Positions 18,904 to 28,320 of a stretch of DNA of 64,000 nucleotides are shown here, piece by piece. How positions within the stretch are numbered: position 1 is the stretch's first letter; every line of letters starts with the position of its first letter. This stretch comes from Mesostigma viride (taxonomy: Eukaryota; Streptophyta; Mesostigmatophyceae; Mesostigmatales; Mesostigmataceae). The position numbers and the translations under genes were made by a program. Below the pieces are notes generated by a model that worked only from the letters and a program-made list of their open reading frames with translations, searched no databases and had not been told where the DNA came from. The DNA is taken from contig RPFO01000027.1 in the NCBI GenBank assembly GCA_009746045.1, positions 4,425,608 through 4,489,607 of the forward strand. Direction: 5' to 3'.

Positions 18904-19250
18904 ATGCAGTTCACTGCAGTTCATGCAGTTCATGCAGTTCACTGCAGTTCGCTGCAGTTCACTGCAGTTCACTGCAGTTCACTGCAGTTCACTGCAGTTC
19001 ACTGCAGTGAGCTGAAGTGAGCTGAAGTGAGCTGAAGTGAGCTGAAGTGAGCTGAAGTGAGCTGAAGTGAGCTGAAGTGAGCTGAAGTGAGCTGAAGTGA
19101 GCTGAAGTGAGCTGTTCAAAGTGAGCTGAAGTGAGTTGTTCAAAGTGAGCTGAAGTGAGCTGAAGTGAGCTGAAGTGAGCTGAAGTGAGCTGAAGTGAGC
19201 TGAAGTGAGCTGAAGTGAGCTGAAGTGAGCTGAAGTGAATTGAAGTGAAC
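18904..19250. repeat. Two head-to-head decamer arrays (palindromic minisatellite)
   Basis: 18904-19006 repeats GTTCACTGCA in plus orientation. 19005-19250 repeats GAGCTGAAGT-type units whose reverse complement, GCTCACTTCA, differs from the first unit at two positions. The junction is the perfect 12-bp palindrome TCACTGCAGTGA at 18999-19010. Two longer units containing TGTTCAAAG lie near 19112 and 19136. Confidence 0.9.
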
Positions 19251-19259
19251 GGGACTGAA

Positions 19260-19692
19260 CAAAATGGAATGGAAGAATACTCTCCCATTGGCTAGGGGGC
19301 TCAGTGTCTGCATTAAGTGAATGCACCAGTTGCTGCGATGGAAATTCTTGGCGGGTCATTATCTGGTGTATTCATACTGCTACCATGCATGGGTGAATAT
19401 GTATTGGGTGAATTTGGGTATGTGATGAGCATATGCCACCTTGCACCCAAGATTCTCTGGTTGTACCACGGTCCGTGCAAGTACAGGGTTGATTGCTTGG
19501 GTACACAGAGTGGGTGCATGCACTGGCCATGTGTATAAGGTGCGTTGCGACACTCACCGTATTCTATCTGCATGGGTAAAATAAACCAGCACATTTTCAA
19601 TCCAGACCTTCATCGGTCCATTCCACACAGCTTCCAGTTTCCCATGCACTGTTTGGGCATTTTGGTTGCGTGGGCCTATACTGTATACAGAT

Positions 19693-19694
<2 letters not shown>
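19260..19694. other. Non-coding, nothing recognised
   Basis: Unique sequence between the decamer arrays and the GA microsatellite. Only short overlapping frames and no splice-bounded candidate. Confidence 0.4.

Positions 19695-19786
<92 letters not shown>
19695..19786. repeat. (GA)n microsatellite
   Basis: About 45 uninterrupted AG dinucleotides. It produces artificial Ser-Leu or Arg-Glu frames. Confidence 0.97.
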
Positions 19787-19788
<2 letters not shown>

Positions 19789-20170
19789 CAAGATTTTTTG
19801 ATTCCAGTTGTTTGCCGCCTCAGCCTGCAGATTTCTCTGCCTTTGAGTGCATCGGTATTCGGTGCAGTTGATGCATCATGTCGGGGAATAAGTCCAAAAC
19901 CAGAGGATCCAACCAGTTAGAAAGGCATACAATCATGTGCACAGTCATGCACATGAGCATGTAAGCAGCAGAAACTGGCTGGGAGGGTGGGAAACAAGAA
20001 ATAAGAAAAGGCATGGGATCGTGCAGGCGGTCAAAATTCCGTAAGAGGGGTGAAAGGGTGTGAGAGATTGAAGTTGAGGGGGACCAGGAGAGAAAGACTG
20101 AGGGGGCCCAGCTACATAGGGGATTTTATATGTAGCTGGCTGGGTGGCTCGGACATGGCTGTGTGGCTGC
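19787..20170. other. Non-coding stretch
   Basis: No gene recognised. A 28-codon frame (19879-19965) beginning MSGNKSKTRG is too short to support. Confidence 0.35.
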
Positions 20171-20174
20171 CGGT

Positions 20175-20271
20175 GCCTGGGTGGCTTGGTGGCTTGGTGG
20201 CTTGGTGCCTGGTGGCTGGGTGGCTGGGTGGCTGGGAGGCTGGGGCTGGTTTTTTTTAGTATGTTAAAATC
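20175..20271 (+). repeat. GGCTGGGTG minisatellite with a conserved T-rich end motif
   Basis: G/T-rich units (GGTGGCTT, GGTGGCTG) run into GCTGG-T8-AGTATGTTAAAATC (20245-20271). The same 27 bases occur in reverse orientation at 27324-27350 beside another GGGTGTCT array, so this is one end of a dispersed repeat. Confidence 0.75.
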
Positions 20272-20371
20272 TGAACCGTTTATTAAAAATTTATCAAGAT
20301 GCGACATTTCCCATGCTTTTGGCCACCTAAACCACCTGCCACATGCCCTGGAACTGTGCCCTAGTGATGCT

Positions 20372-20640
20372 CTAATATGCCCCATGCCCCATGGCTCATG
20401 CCCCATCATGCCCCATGCCCCATGCCCTTCTACAGCATGTTCGATGCTCCATGCCACACATGCCACGAACCGCAAGCCAACTGTCAAACATCGTTGCTCC
20501 CATTCCCCCATACCCCATGCCCCATGCCCCATGCCCCATGTGCCCAAAACCAAGCCCCCCATGCCCGGCCATATATATGGCCTGATTGCTACATGCTCCA
20601 TGCCCCATGCACCAGTTAAGTGCCCTGGCACATCCCATGC
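20372..20640. repeat. CCCCATG-type low-complexity repeat
   Basis: Many irregular copies of the heptamer CCCCATG. The frames it generates are low complexity and not credible genes. Confidence 0.7.
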
Positions 20641-21024
20641 CATATTACAATGCGCGTGATTTTCATCAATGATGTGTGTGTGCTTCTTGTGCCTACTTGC
20701 CTGTGTTATGACCATGCCAATGCAGTTTGAAGTCACAACAACTACTGATCAAGGAGCTGCAGTCCAAGTATATTGCATGAGGGACCCAGCACAAGAACCT
20801 TTATGATGTCAAGTGCAGCTGGGCACTGTCAAGACGAAATGGCAGCCAGCTTACATGCTGACTCTCTTGGCCATCACATTTTTCGCAAGCCCAATACCTT
20901 GTCATCCTGCTATGTCCAAGGTAGCCACTAAAAGCCAGCCACATTGGCAAGAAAGTTGTCTCCACCGATAGGTCACTGTACCTTGGTCACTGGTCAGCCT
21001 CTAACAAAAGGATGGCAGCACCTA

Positions 21025-21985
21025 CTATTGCATGTGACACCCGCTAGGTTGCCCATAGATGCTGCCGTTGAACTGGTACGGCAACCCGCGCCCCGCGCTG
21101 GCATTGCCATGGTACGCCGACAGTGGCAGAGCGCCATGGGACTCAGTACGGCTGTTAGGTACTAGGAGGCATGCAAAGCGATCCATCGTGTCTGCCAGCC
21201 CGTGCATGGCTAGCTGTACACCATGGTCAGCTGCCATGCCTGAATGGTTGAGAACACCGCGGTCGCTCATGCTTCTGACTGCTGATGTATCGCCCATGCC
21301 GATGCCCAGCAACCCATAGTTTCGCTGCAACTGCGGCTGAACAGGCTGCAACATCTGGTGCAAGAACTGCTGCTGCTGCTCCCGCGGCTGCTGCTCCACT
21401 AGATGCCACATCTGTTGCAAAAACTGCAACCTCGTTTGCGGCTGCAGCTGCGGTTGTGGCTGCTGTGGCGGAGGCGGTGGCGGCGGGGGTGGCACCGGCT
21501 GCAAGTGCGGCTGCGGCTCCAACATGTCCAACAGCTGCTGCAGGATCGGCTGACTTGTTTGCGATGGCTGTGGTGATGGTGATGGCGGCAGAGGCTGCTG
21601 CCGTTGCAGCAGTGGCCACGGCAGTGACGGCAGCGACTGCGGCTGCTGCGACGGCAGCGACTGCGGCTGCTGCGACGGCAGCGACTGCGGCTGCTGCGAC
21701 GGCAGCGACTGCGGCTGCTGCGACTCCTCCCCGCGCTTACGTAGCTGCGCCACCTCTTCCTCCAACTTGCGCCGCTCTTGCTCCAACTTGCGCCGCTCTT
21801 CCTCCATCTTGCGCCGCTCTTCCTCCATCTTGCGCCGCTCTCCAGCTGCATTTTCCAGCTCCTTAGTGTACTGCTGCAGCTTGTTGTCAGATGCGCGCTG
21901 CACGCTTTGCCTGGTCGCCAGTGGCTGTGCTTCTTGGTGTGCAAGCATGGTTTCATCGTCGGTGTCTGTAATCATCATGTCCGCA
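21025..21985 (-). CDS. Coiled coil, SQQPQSLP repeats and Gln/Pro-rich C-terminus
   Basis: From about HGADMMITDTDDET the frame enters a charged coiled coil (about 21890-21727: KLQQYTKELENAAGERRKME, then EERRK repeats). Four tandem copies of the octapeptide SQQPQSLP follow (24-nt DNA repeats), then a proline run (about nine Pro), Gln-rich helical segments (LQFLQQMWHLVEQQPREQQQ) and a more ordered C-terminus ending GSIYGQPSGCHMQ. The stop is at 21025-21027. The Leu-Gln-Gln motif repeated as FLQQM/FLHQM looks like duplicated amphipathic helices. Confidence 0.6.
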
Positions 21986-23784
21986 CCATGACTGGTCAAT
22001 CCAATCCTCATCGTCATCCACAGACACCACAGCAACCCTGCCTTTAGCTGCCCTGGATACGCCCTTAGCTTGGCCATTGGATGTTGGTCGAATGTTTTCC
22101 TTGCCAGCAGAAGGTGCCACCTTCCTCTTTTGTCTTGTTGCCGTGCTTGCCGCTGCCTTGGGCGCGGGTGCAGCTTTGGACCCGGCTCCCTTGGATCCCG
22201 CTGCCGTGGTTGCCGCTGCCTTGGGCGCGGCTCCAGCCCTGGTCCGGGTCGCTGCCGTAGGCTCTGCCGTGGGCGCACTCGGTTCGATGACCTTGTTTCG
22301 CTGGCTCTCTGTTTCTGTGGCCGGCATGGCCGTGATCGCTGGAGTTGGTTGGCCAGGGGTAATGGAGCTCACCGCGCATGGGCCAAAGCCGCTGTTGCGG
22401 TGAGATTGTGCAGTGCGTTGTGGCACTGCTGGACCGACAAGACTTGGAGCCCACCGGTAACCTTCATGACTGATTTGCTCCCGCGCCTCACGACTGGTGT
22501 GCATGGAGGCTCATCAGTGGCGGTGCATGCAGCGCAGGTAATAGAATTCATGCCAAAGTCGCAACGTATTCTCGTCACAATGCTGACGCACCCGACTGCA
22601 TGATCGATTGTCTGGCCCGACCCTGCAGTTTGTAGGTGCCAGCACGAAACCGGCATTTGGGTGCACAATAACCACGCAGCACGCTTGGTCTGACACGTAG
22701 CTGTGTGGGGCGACCACGTCACCCACACTGACTTGACAAAATTGTCCAGCAGCATTTGTCCAGGAGACCGTTCCCTGCAAAAGTCGCGGTATATGGGAAG
22801 ACAAGCAATGCAATTTACATAAAAACGCAAGCACTAGTCAGCTACCATTCCCATTGAATCACAATCAACAAGCAAGCCATAGTCTAGGTGGCTGAAGCTA
22901 AGTTCAATCCGAGTGCCTTCCTACGTCCAAGAGAAACAGATTCCCTCGCGGGGGCGTGCAAACTCAGGCATAGCGTTGAGCCCGCAGCCCTACCGCTTTG
23001 CAACCCCCCACGAGTGAAATTTTATATTTTATAGTGCCAAGCCGTGCAGGGTTTTATATACACACAGTGTAGAGCACTACTGTACACACAGTCTATAGCA
23101 TTGTCAAGCAAGCCAATCCAAATACATGTCACAGAAACAGTTTTCCTTCAAACACACCTGGTATAACGAGCCGCCAGGAGCAAACTCGACCGGCGAGGTG
23201 CCGGTCTCACTCTGAGAAACCAAAGGAGTGTCAACAGGAACTCCTACAGTGATAGGAACTCCTTCCGCCGTCGCGTTGCTCAGCGTCGTTTGCGGCACTT
23301 CACCGGACGGCTGCACATCGCCGTTCGCCAGCCCTGAGACTTCCGGCAAGTGGCTCTGCGGCGTTTCCTGTGTGACCCCAGATGTCGCAGCCGTTCCCGG
23401 ATGCGTGATTCCTGGTGAGGACCCTGCTCCGAAATCCACCTCTAGCTGCCGTGCCAGTGAGGTGGGGTCGTTGGGACGCAGCCTAAACCTGTTAGCAAAG
23501 GCAGCCATGGCCGCATCGTCTGGGGCATCTCCTGGTAACTGAGCATCGGGCACCGTGCACTGCACACATTTCCAAACAGTCTGTCCACTGCTGTTAGTAC
23601 CGGTAGGGTTCGGTGACAGCAAAAACGTGCATGCAGCATGCGCCTTTCTCCCGCACTTTCCGGAGCATTCGCAGGTAGCGCCCTTGAGAAACTTAGGGTC
23701 ATTGCCATTTGCGGAGGCTACATGGCACTCCGCGATACCAGCCTCACAGTTAGCATCGTCCAATGCATCGTCGGCAGTAGGCAT
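21025..23784 (-). CDS. Multi-exon gene: Cys-rich N-terminus, Ala/Lys-rich linker, coiled coil, Gln/Pro-rich tail
   Basis: A minus-strand gene of at least three coding segments. Exon 1 (23784-23158) and exon 2 (from 22774) join in phase 0 with GT (CAG|GTGTGT) and AG (TTTTGCAG|GG) borders, giving a continuous frame across a 383-bp intron. Further coding runs at about 22504-21990 (basic Ala-rich, then DDDEDW) and 21990-21025 (coiled coil to stop). The step between the last two is a +1 frame change within a few bases of 21985, too short for an intron, so either the gene is damaged or the sequence has an indel there. The exon-2 end is not resolved. The Cys-rich start, basic linker and coiled coil suggest a nuclear, DNA- or chromatin-associated protein, which is inference. 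Confidence 0.55.
21986..22504 (-). CDS. Ala/Lys/Thr-rich segment of the same gene
   Basis: The open frame includes PAITAMPATETESQRNKVIE, repeated short Ala/Lys/Gly blocks (KAAATTAAGSKGAGSKAAP), a basic patch (ATRQKRKVAPSAGKEN) that could be a nuclear localisation signal, and an acidic end (VVSVDDDEDWIDQ). It resembles a disordered linker. The frame then changes near 21985 to the coiled-coil frame. Confidence 0.5.
22590..22774 (-). CDS. Exon 2: unknown compact domain
   Basis: Starts after TTTTGCAG. It reads GTVSWTNAAGQFCQVSVGDV, then VVAPHSYVSDQACCVVIVHP and a C/P-rich stretch (NCRVGPDNRSC). The alternating hydrophobic pattern suggests a small beta-rich domain with several Cys. Phase 0 matches exon 1. 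The exon end is uncertain: a donor CGG|GTGCGT near 22590 with an acceptor at GATGAG near 22510 would lead into PPCTPVVRRGSKSVMKVTGG. The frame as such runs to a stop at 22514. Confidence 0.5.
23158..23784 (-). CDS. Exon 1: Cys/His-rich, zinc-finger-like N-terminus
   Basis: 209 codons from ATG 23784 (MPTADDALDDANCEAG). Cys/His pattern: C-x6-C near residues 13-20, then CECSGKCGRKAHAAC (39-53) and WKCVQC (71-76), spacing reminiscent of a PHD-like or other treble-clef zinc finger, though not a clean match. The rest is acidic and Ser/Thr/Pro-rich. It ends at CAG|GTGTGT. The ORF would otherwise read into the intron and stop at 23104. A foldback element lies 127 bp upstream of the ATG. Confidence 0.6.
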
Positions 23785-23910
23785 GGGAGAAACCTCACGT
23801 AATTGTTACTGATCATAGTCAGAGCCGGTTGATCAATGCGCTTTGCGACTTGCGGGCACAATTAAAGTTGGAACTCCCGCGCTCACAGCCTCCGTTGAGC
23901 AAACCTGTTT

Positions 23911-24500
23911 CAATTGCCAACCGAGATGTCAAGTTGTCAAACGAGATGTCAAGTTGACAACCGAAGTGCCTCCTGAACTGTCAACTAAAAGTCTAAAGCC
24001 GCAATCGACAGTACTACAAGTTGACAGTTCAGAAGGTAGGCCGGTTTTGCGCAATTGCCTACCTTCTGAACTGTCAACTAAAAGTCTAAAGCCGCAATCG
24101 ATTTAGACTTTTAGTTGACAGTTCAGAAGGTAGGCCGGTTTTGCGCAATTGCCTACCTTCTGAACTGTCAACTAAAAGTCTAAAGCCGCAATCGACAGTA
24201 CTACAAGTTGACAGTTCAGAAGGTAGGTCGGTTTTGCGCAATTGCCTACCTTCTGAACTGTCAACTAAAAGTCTAAAGCTGCAATCGACAGTACTACAAG
24301 TTGACAGTTCAGAAGGTAGGTCGGTTTTGCGCAATTGCCTACCTTCTGAACTGTCAACTTGTAGTACTGTCGATTGCGGCTTTAGACTTTTAGTTGACAG
24401 TTCAGGAGGCACTTCGGTTGTCAACTTGACATCTCGTTTGACCGTAAGCGGAACCGCCCACACATCTCGTTTGACAACTTGACATCTCGGTTGGCAATTG
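23911..24500. mobile_element. 590-bp foldback (palindromic) DNA element
   Basis: The ends are inverted: CAATTGCCAACCGAGATGTC at 23911 and its complement ending at 24500. Inside are repeated palindromic blocks in which a GACAGTTCAGAAGGTAGG arm is followed by GGTTTTGCGCAATTG and the complementary arm (about 24019-24090, 24115-24185, 24208-24280, 24300-24360). No coding capacity. No obvious target-site duplication flanks the ends. It sits between a minus-strand gene start (23784) and a plus-strand relic (24857). Confidence 0.8.
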
Positions 24501-24856
24501 ACCATCTCGTAATTTGGTGCCTGCAAGTCGGTGAACAACCTGTCAGCTCGCCGACCAACTCGACTTCCCGCCTAACTCAGGCGCTTCCCCGCGTATTATG
24601 CATGACACTTCACTGCCAGGTTGGCTTGTCCCACGCCAACCTGCGTACTTCCGCGGCAACTGCATTTTGCCACTGTCGACTAACTGCTTGTGAATGTGTT
24701 ACGAGGTAGTAATGCATTACGAGGATGAACTGATGTAAATGTGTGGAAATTAGCTCAGTCTTCTGTAGGAGTTGTGCATTGACTACTAGTTTCTCTATCA
24801 GTCGGTCATGTGGACAGGTCCACGTTCAGTTGACAGCTGCGCACCATTCGTTGAAA

Positions 24857-25635
24857 ATGGCGTCTTCTTGTTCGAGGTCAGCCACCCCCGGCGGCAGGAC
24901 AGCAGCCTTTGTCGACAGGGATGGTAGCGTGTGCGTCACCAATGTTGGCTCTCTCGGCACGGATTCTAACCAGCCGGGGGCAGCTGGCTGCCTTGGTAGC
25001 GAACGCAGGCAAGCAGGGAGAAAGAGCATCGCCACGGTGCGGTCAGAGAAACTGGTGGACAGCGTCATCGTCGCTGACATGAGCCTTATTCGCACATGCT
25101 GCCAAAAGGATTGCATGGGACCAGTCGGCACCTCAGTCCGGGATTTCCGAGTCTGGTGTGCAGCCAGAGAAAAGTACCTTGGCTTGCAAAAGCAGGAGGA
25201 GCGCAGCTAATTCGTGGTCAGTCTGCTGCAGAAGCACGGACTTGTCGTGCCCTGGGATCGTTATCCCACAGCTTGAGGAGGGCATTCTTGCAGCGGGGGA
25301 CCTGAAGCTGCAGGGCTCGGCTGGGCAGACTGCAGGGGCTGAGCCTGACGTGGCCGAGGAGGATGCATCCGCACATGCGGAGCCTTCTACGCGAGGCGTG
25401 CGGTAGGGGCGTGCAGACTCGTGGGAGGCGCGGGCAGCCGCCAGCGCACCCGGCAGCTGGCACAAGTCGTGCGGCACCCCTCGGAGGAGGGAGGAAGCAG
25501 TTGAGGCGGGCGGCAACTGCCACGCGTCACTCCTACAATGCTGCAGATTTGGAGGACAGTGACTTGGGCGAGGAGGATGTGGAGGAGGCCAGCCAGCCCA
25601 GCGACGAGGAGAACGACAGCATGGATGATGACTGA
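24857..25635 (+). pseudogene. Broken plus-strand gene, transposase-like N-terminus suspected
   Basis: The ATG at 24857 opens MASSCSRSATPGGRTAAF. The frame continues through VDSVIVADMSLIRTCCQKDC, VRDFRVWCAAREKYLGLQKQ and EERS to a TAA at 25208-25210. The same frame carries on coding-like beyond it (FVVSLLQKHGLVVPWDRYPTA) to a TGA near 25275. The CC-x2-C, arginine and EER pattern resembles the N-terminal region of some transposase-like proteins, a low-certainty recollection. Later pieces in other frames (25270-25404: LEEGILAAGDLK; to 25635: a basic stretch, then SDLGEEDVEEASQPSDEEND) look like the C-terminal, acidic end. Stops and frame changes suggest a pseudogene, or an exon-intron structure I could not solve. 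Confidence 0.4.
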
Positions 25636-25885
25636 ATACATTGTCTTGCCTTGTGTGGCGCGGGTGGCGTGGGCGGCATGGGCCAGCCGGGAGTGTAGGG
25701 TGGTCGAGATGCTTAATTGCATGGCGTGTATTATGCTTGGTGTGTGGCATGCCGTGACATGACGGGATGACATTACGGCATGGGTGGGCTGCTCGGTGGC
25801 CATTGTGGTCTGTCTTACAATAGCACTAGTGGCACCCGCTGGCTTCGCCCAGCCCAAAACAGGGTCCCTTTTTTTGGCAGTACTT

Positions 25886-26230
25886 CGCCCCGCTGCCCGC
25901 TGCCCGCAGCCCGCAGCCCGCAGCCCGCTGCCCGCTGCCCGCAGCCCGCTGCCCGCTGCCCGCTGCCCGCTGCGCGCAGCCCGCTGCCCGCTGCCCGCTG
26001 CCCGCTGCGCGCTGCCCGCTGCCCGCTGCCCGCTGCCCGCTGCGCGCTGCCCGCTGCCCGCTGCCCGCTGCGCGCTGCCCGCTGCCCGCTGCCCGCTGCC
26101 CGCTGCCCGCAGCCCGCTGCCCGCTGCCCGCTGCCCGCTGCCCGCTGCCCGCTGCGCGCTGCCCGCTGCCCGCTGCCAGCAGCCAGCAGCCCGCTGCCCG
26201 CTGCCCGCTGACCGCTGCCCGCTGCCCGCT
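25886..26230. repeat. GCCCGCT heptamer array
   Basis: About 49 tandem 7-bp units (CCCGCTG with CCCGCAG and GCGCGCT variants). Seven is not a multiple of three, so long artificial Ala/Arg/Pro frames arise on both strands. Confidence 0.95.
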
Positions 26231-26370
26231 AGAATAGTACGGTGCTCGCTTCGCTCGCGGATTGGTGCGCAGTACGCTGCCTGCTGCCCGCTGGAATAGT
26301 ACGGTGCTCGCTTCGCTCGCGGATTGGTGCGCAGTACGGTGCTCGCTCGCTTCGCTCGCTCGCTGGGATT
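26231..26370. repeat. Short direct repeat with GCTCGCTTCGCTCGC hairpins
   Basis: A block of about 47 bp beginning GAATAGTACGGTGCTCGC occurs at 26233 and 26294. Each contains a GCGAGC-GAA-GCGAGC stem-loop. It directly adjoins the heptamer array. Confidence 0.75.
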
Positions 26371-27296
26371 GGTGGTTAGTGATTCCGGTTGTTTTGGATT
26401 GGCGGGGTACTCCGCGATGCCTTGGATAGTGCGGGATACTCCACATTGCGAAATTAGTAAATAGGATTAAAAATGCAGGTGACAGTGCGTGACGCTTGGG
26501 GTTACTACATAAACATTGCACATCATGTCTATGGTTAACTTGTTGATCCGGTGCACATGGATGGCTGTCGTGTGGGGCATATGCGAAAGGTTGGCATGCG
26601 TGGAAAATTTGAGCATGGCGTGTGCTATGCTCGATGCATGGGTGGCACATGTGGCGTCATAATGTGGCATGCGTCATGCATGGCCACATGACATGCACAT
26701 GGTGTCCAGAGGCATTTGCAACATTAACATTTAGCAATAACAACCGACTGCTAATTTGTGCATATGTCGTAGCTCAGTGCACGAACTGCCAAGATGACCA
26801 TATTTAATGCTGGTGAATGCAATTGGTGGTCACCTTCCGCGGAGCCGCGATCTTGCTATCAGGCTACTATGGCACTAGTTAACAATTATGATAGCAAGCA
26901 CGCAATTGAAGCCAGCCTGTCAATGAAGTGTTACTGTTCCACATGTTGATCATCAAGACGCCTCATACCTGTGCCATGGTGTCAGTTACATGATTGCTTT
27001 TATACCATATTGGAGTCATGAATAGTGCATTACATAAGAACTGGCTCCAAGTGCGGCACTGGTCCTCAAATCAAGCATTATTTGAGCAGCAAATCAGAAG
27101 TTGCAGCTCGCCCACATTTGACGCTACCCGAGCCGAGATGTAAAACCTGGACGGCAAGTGTATGTGGTGTTGAATGGGGCAATCCATGTGTGGTAAGCAT
27201 GGGGAACAATCACACATTAATCCCTTGTTCCTTCTCACATAGCTAGCGTAACAGTTTATGACGAAACAACAAGAAATAAAGCAGAAATAAAGATTC
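26371..27296. other. Non-coding, nothing recognised
   Basis: Unique, moderately AT-rich DNA with many ATGGCATG-like words. No credible ORF or splice-bounded exon seen. Confidence 0.4.
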
Positions 27297-27323
27297 AAGG
27301 GTTTATTAAAAATATAAACCCTG

Positions 27324-27690
27324 GATTTTAACATACTAAAAAAAACCAGCCCCTGGGTGTCTGGGTGTCTGGGTGTCTGGGTGTCTGGGTGTCTGGGTGT
27401 CTGGGTGTCTGGGTGGAGCCCTGGGTGGCTGGGTGGCTGGGTGGCTGGGTGGCTGGGTGTCTGGGTGTCTGGGTGTCTGGGTGTCTGGGTGTCTGGGTGT
27501 CTGGGTGTCTGGGTGTCTGGGTGTCTGGGTGTCTGGGTGTCTGGGTGTCTGGGTGGCTGGGTGGCTGGGTGGCTGGGTGTCTGGGTGTCTGGGTGTCTGG
27601 GTGTCTGGGTGTCTGGGTGTCTGGGTGTCTGGGTGTCTGGGTGTCTGGGTGGTTTGGTGGTTGGGTGGCTGGCTGGCTGGCTGGGTGGCG
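27324..27690 (-). repeat. CTGGGTGT/CTGGGTGG octamer array with the shared T8 end motif
   Basis: About 40 tandem 8-bp units from 27353. Left of it, in reverse orientation, is the 27-bp motif also found at 20245-20271. Subarrays of CTGGGTGT and CTGGGTGG alternate in blocks. Confidence 0.9.
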
Positions 27691-27734
27691 GAACTCGTGC
27701 ATGTGTGTGCTGTGCGTGCATGTGTGTGCATGTC

Positions 27735-28320
27735 CGTGTTGTTATGTACGGCACCCCCCGGCAGTATTTACGTGTATTTTACCGTACAAAAGGTCCCACT
27801 GTAATTTGTATCCAATTACGGATACTCTTTGCGGCGCGGCCTAGTCGACAGCAGGCACTATATACACGTTCCCCTAGATTATTTTCCCCCCAATATTTTT
27901 TTCTATATCTCTGTCGGCACGGCCGGCGTGGGAACTAAACTGAACTGAAACTGAACACTTTCACCTAGGCCAATGAGTGCGGCGCTGCATGACGCAGGCT
28001 TTGAACGCCGCTTCTAGCAGCCCATGTGCAGTGCTGCTGACAAGCTTGCAAGCAGCAATGCAGCCGGCGTGCTCACTGAGTTAAATAATGATCATGTAAT
28101 CGCGTTGTTGAGGACAATTAAACTAGCTGCGTTTAGGCAGTGGTTTTGTAGCTGGCCATGGGAGGCGGTAAACGAGCACGACCGGGGCACACCCATGGGG
28201 TTCGTAGGGCTGTTAACACATTCACGTAATCTTGATCGGTAGAGACTAGAGAAGGAGGAAGTAAACTTGGAAGGATGCAAGTTCTGTGGTTAGTGCATGA
28301 CCACTCCGCAGAACCCCGTT
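27735..28320 (+). repeat. Copy 1 of a dispersed ~500-600 bp repeat
   Basis: Diverged from, but clearly related to, 53625-54120. Shared words include TTATGTACGGCAC, GCGGCGCGGCCT, CCTAGGCCAAT, GCAGTGCTGC, AATCGCGTTGTT and AACGAGCA in the same order and spacing. No intact ORF. Probably a non-autonomous transposable element; the ends are not defined. Confidence 0.65.

Noticed and set aside
25133-25750. 205-codon minus-strand Pro/Ser/Arg-rich ORF
   Set aside because: Shadow of the plus-strand relic in GC-rich DNA; no domain-like pattern.
25780-26650. Ala/Arg/Pro repeat ORFs on both strands
   Set aside because: Generated by the 7-bp array.
27071-27938. TQTPRHPD and CLGVWVSG repeat ORFs
   Set aside because: Generated by the 8-bp array; open in several frames on both strands.
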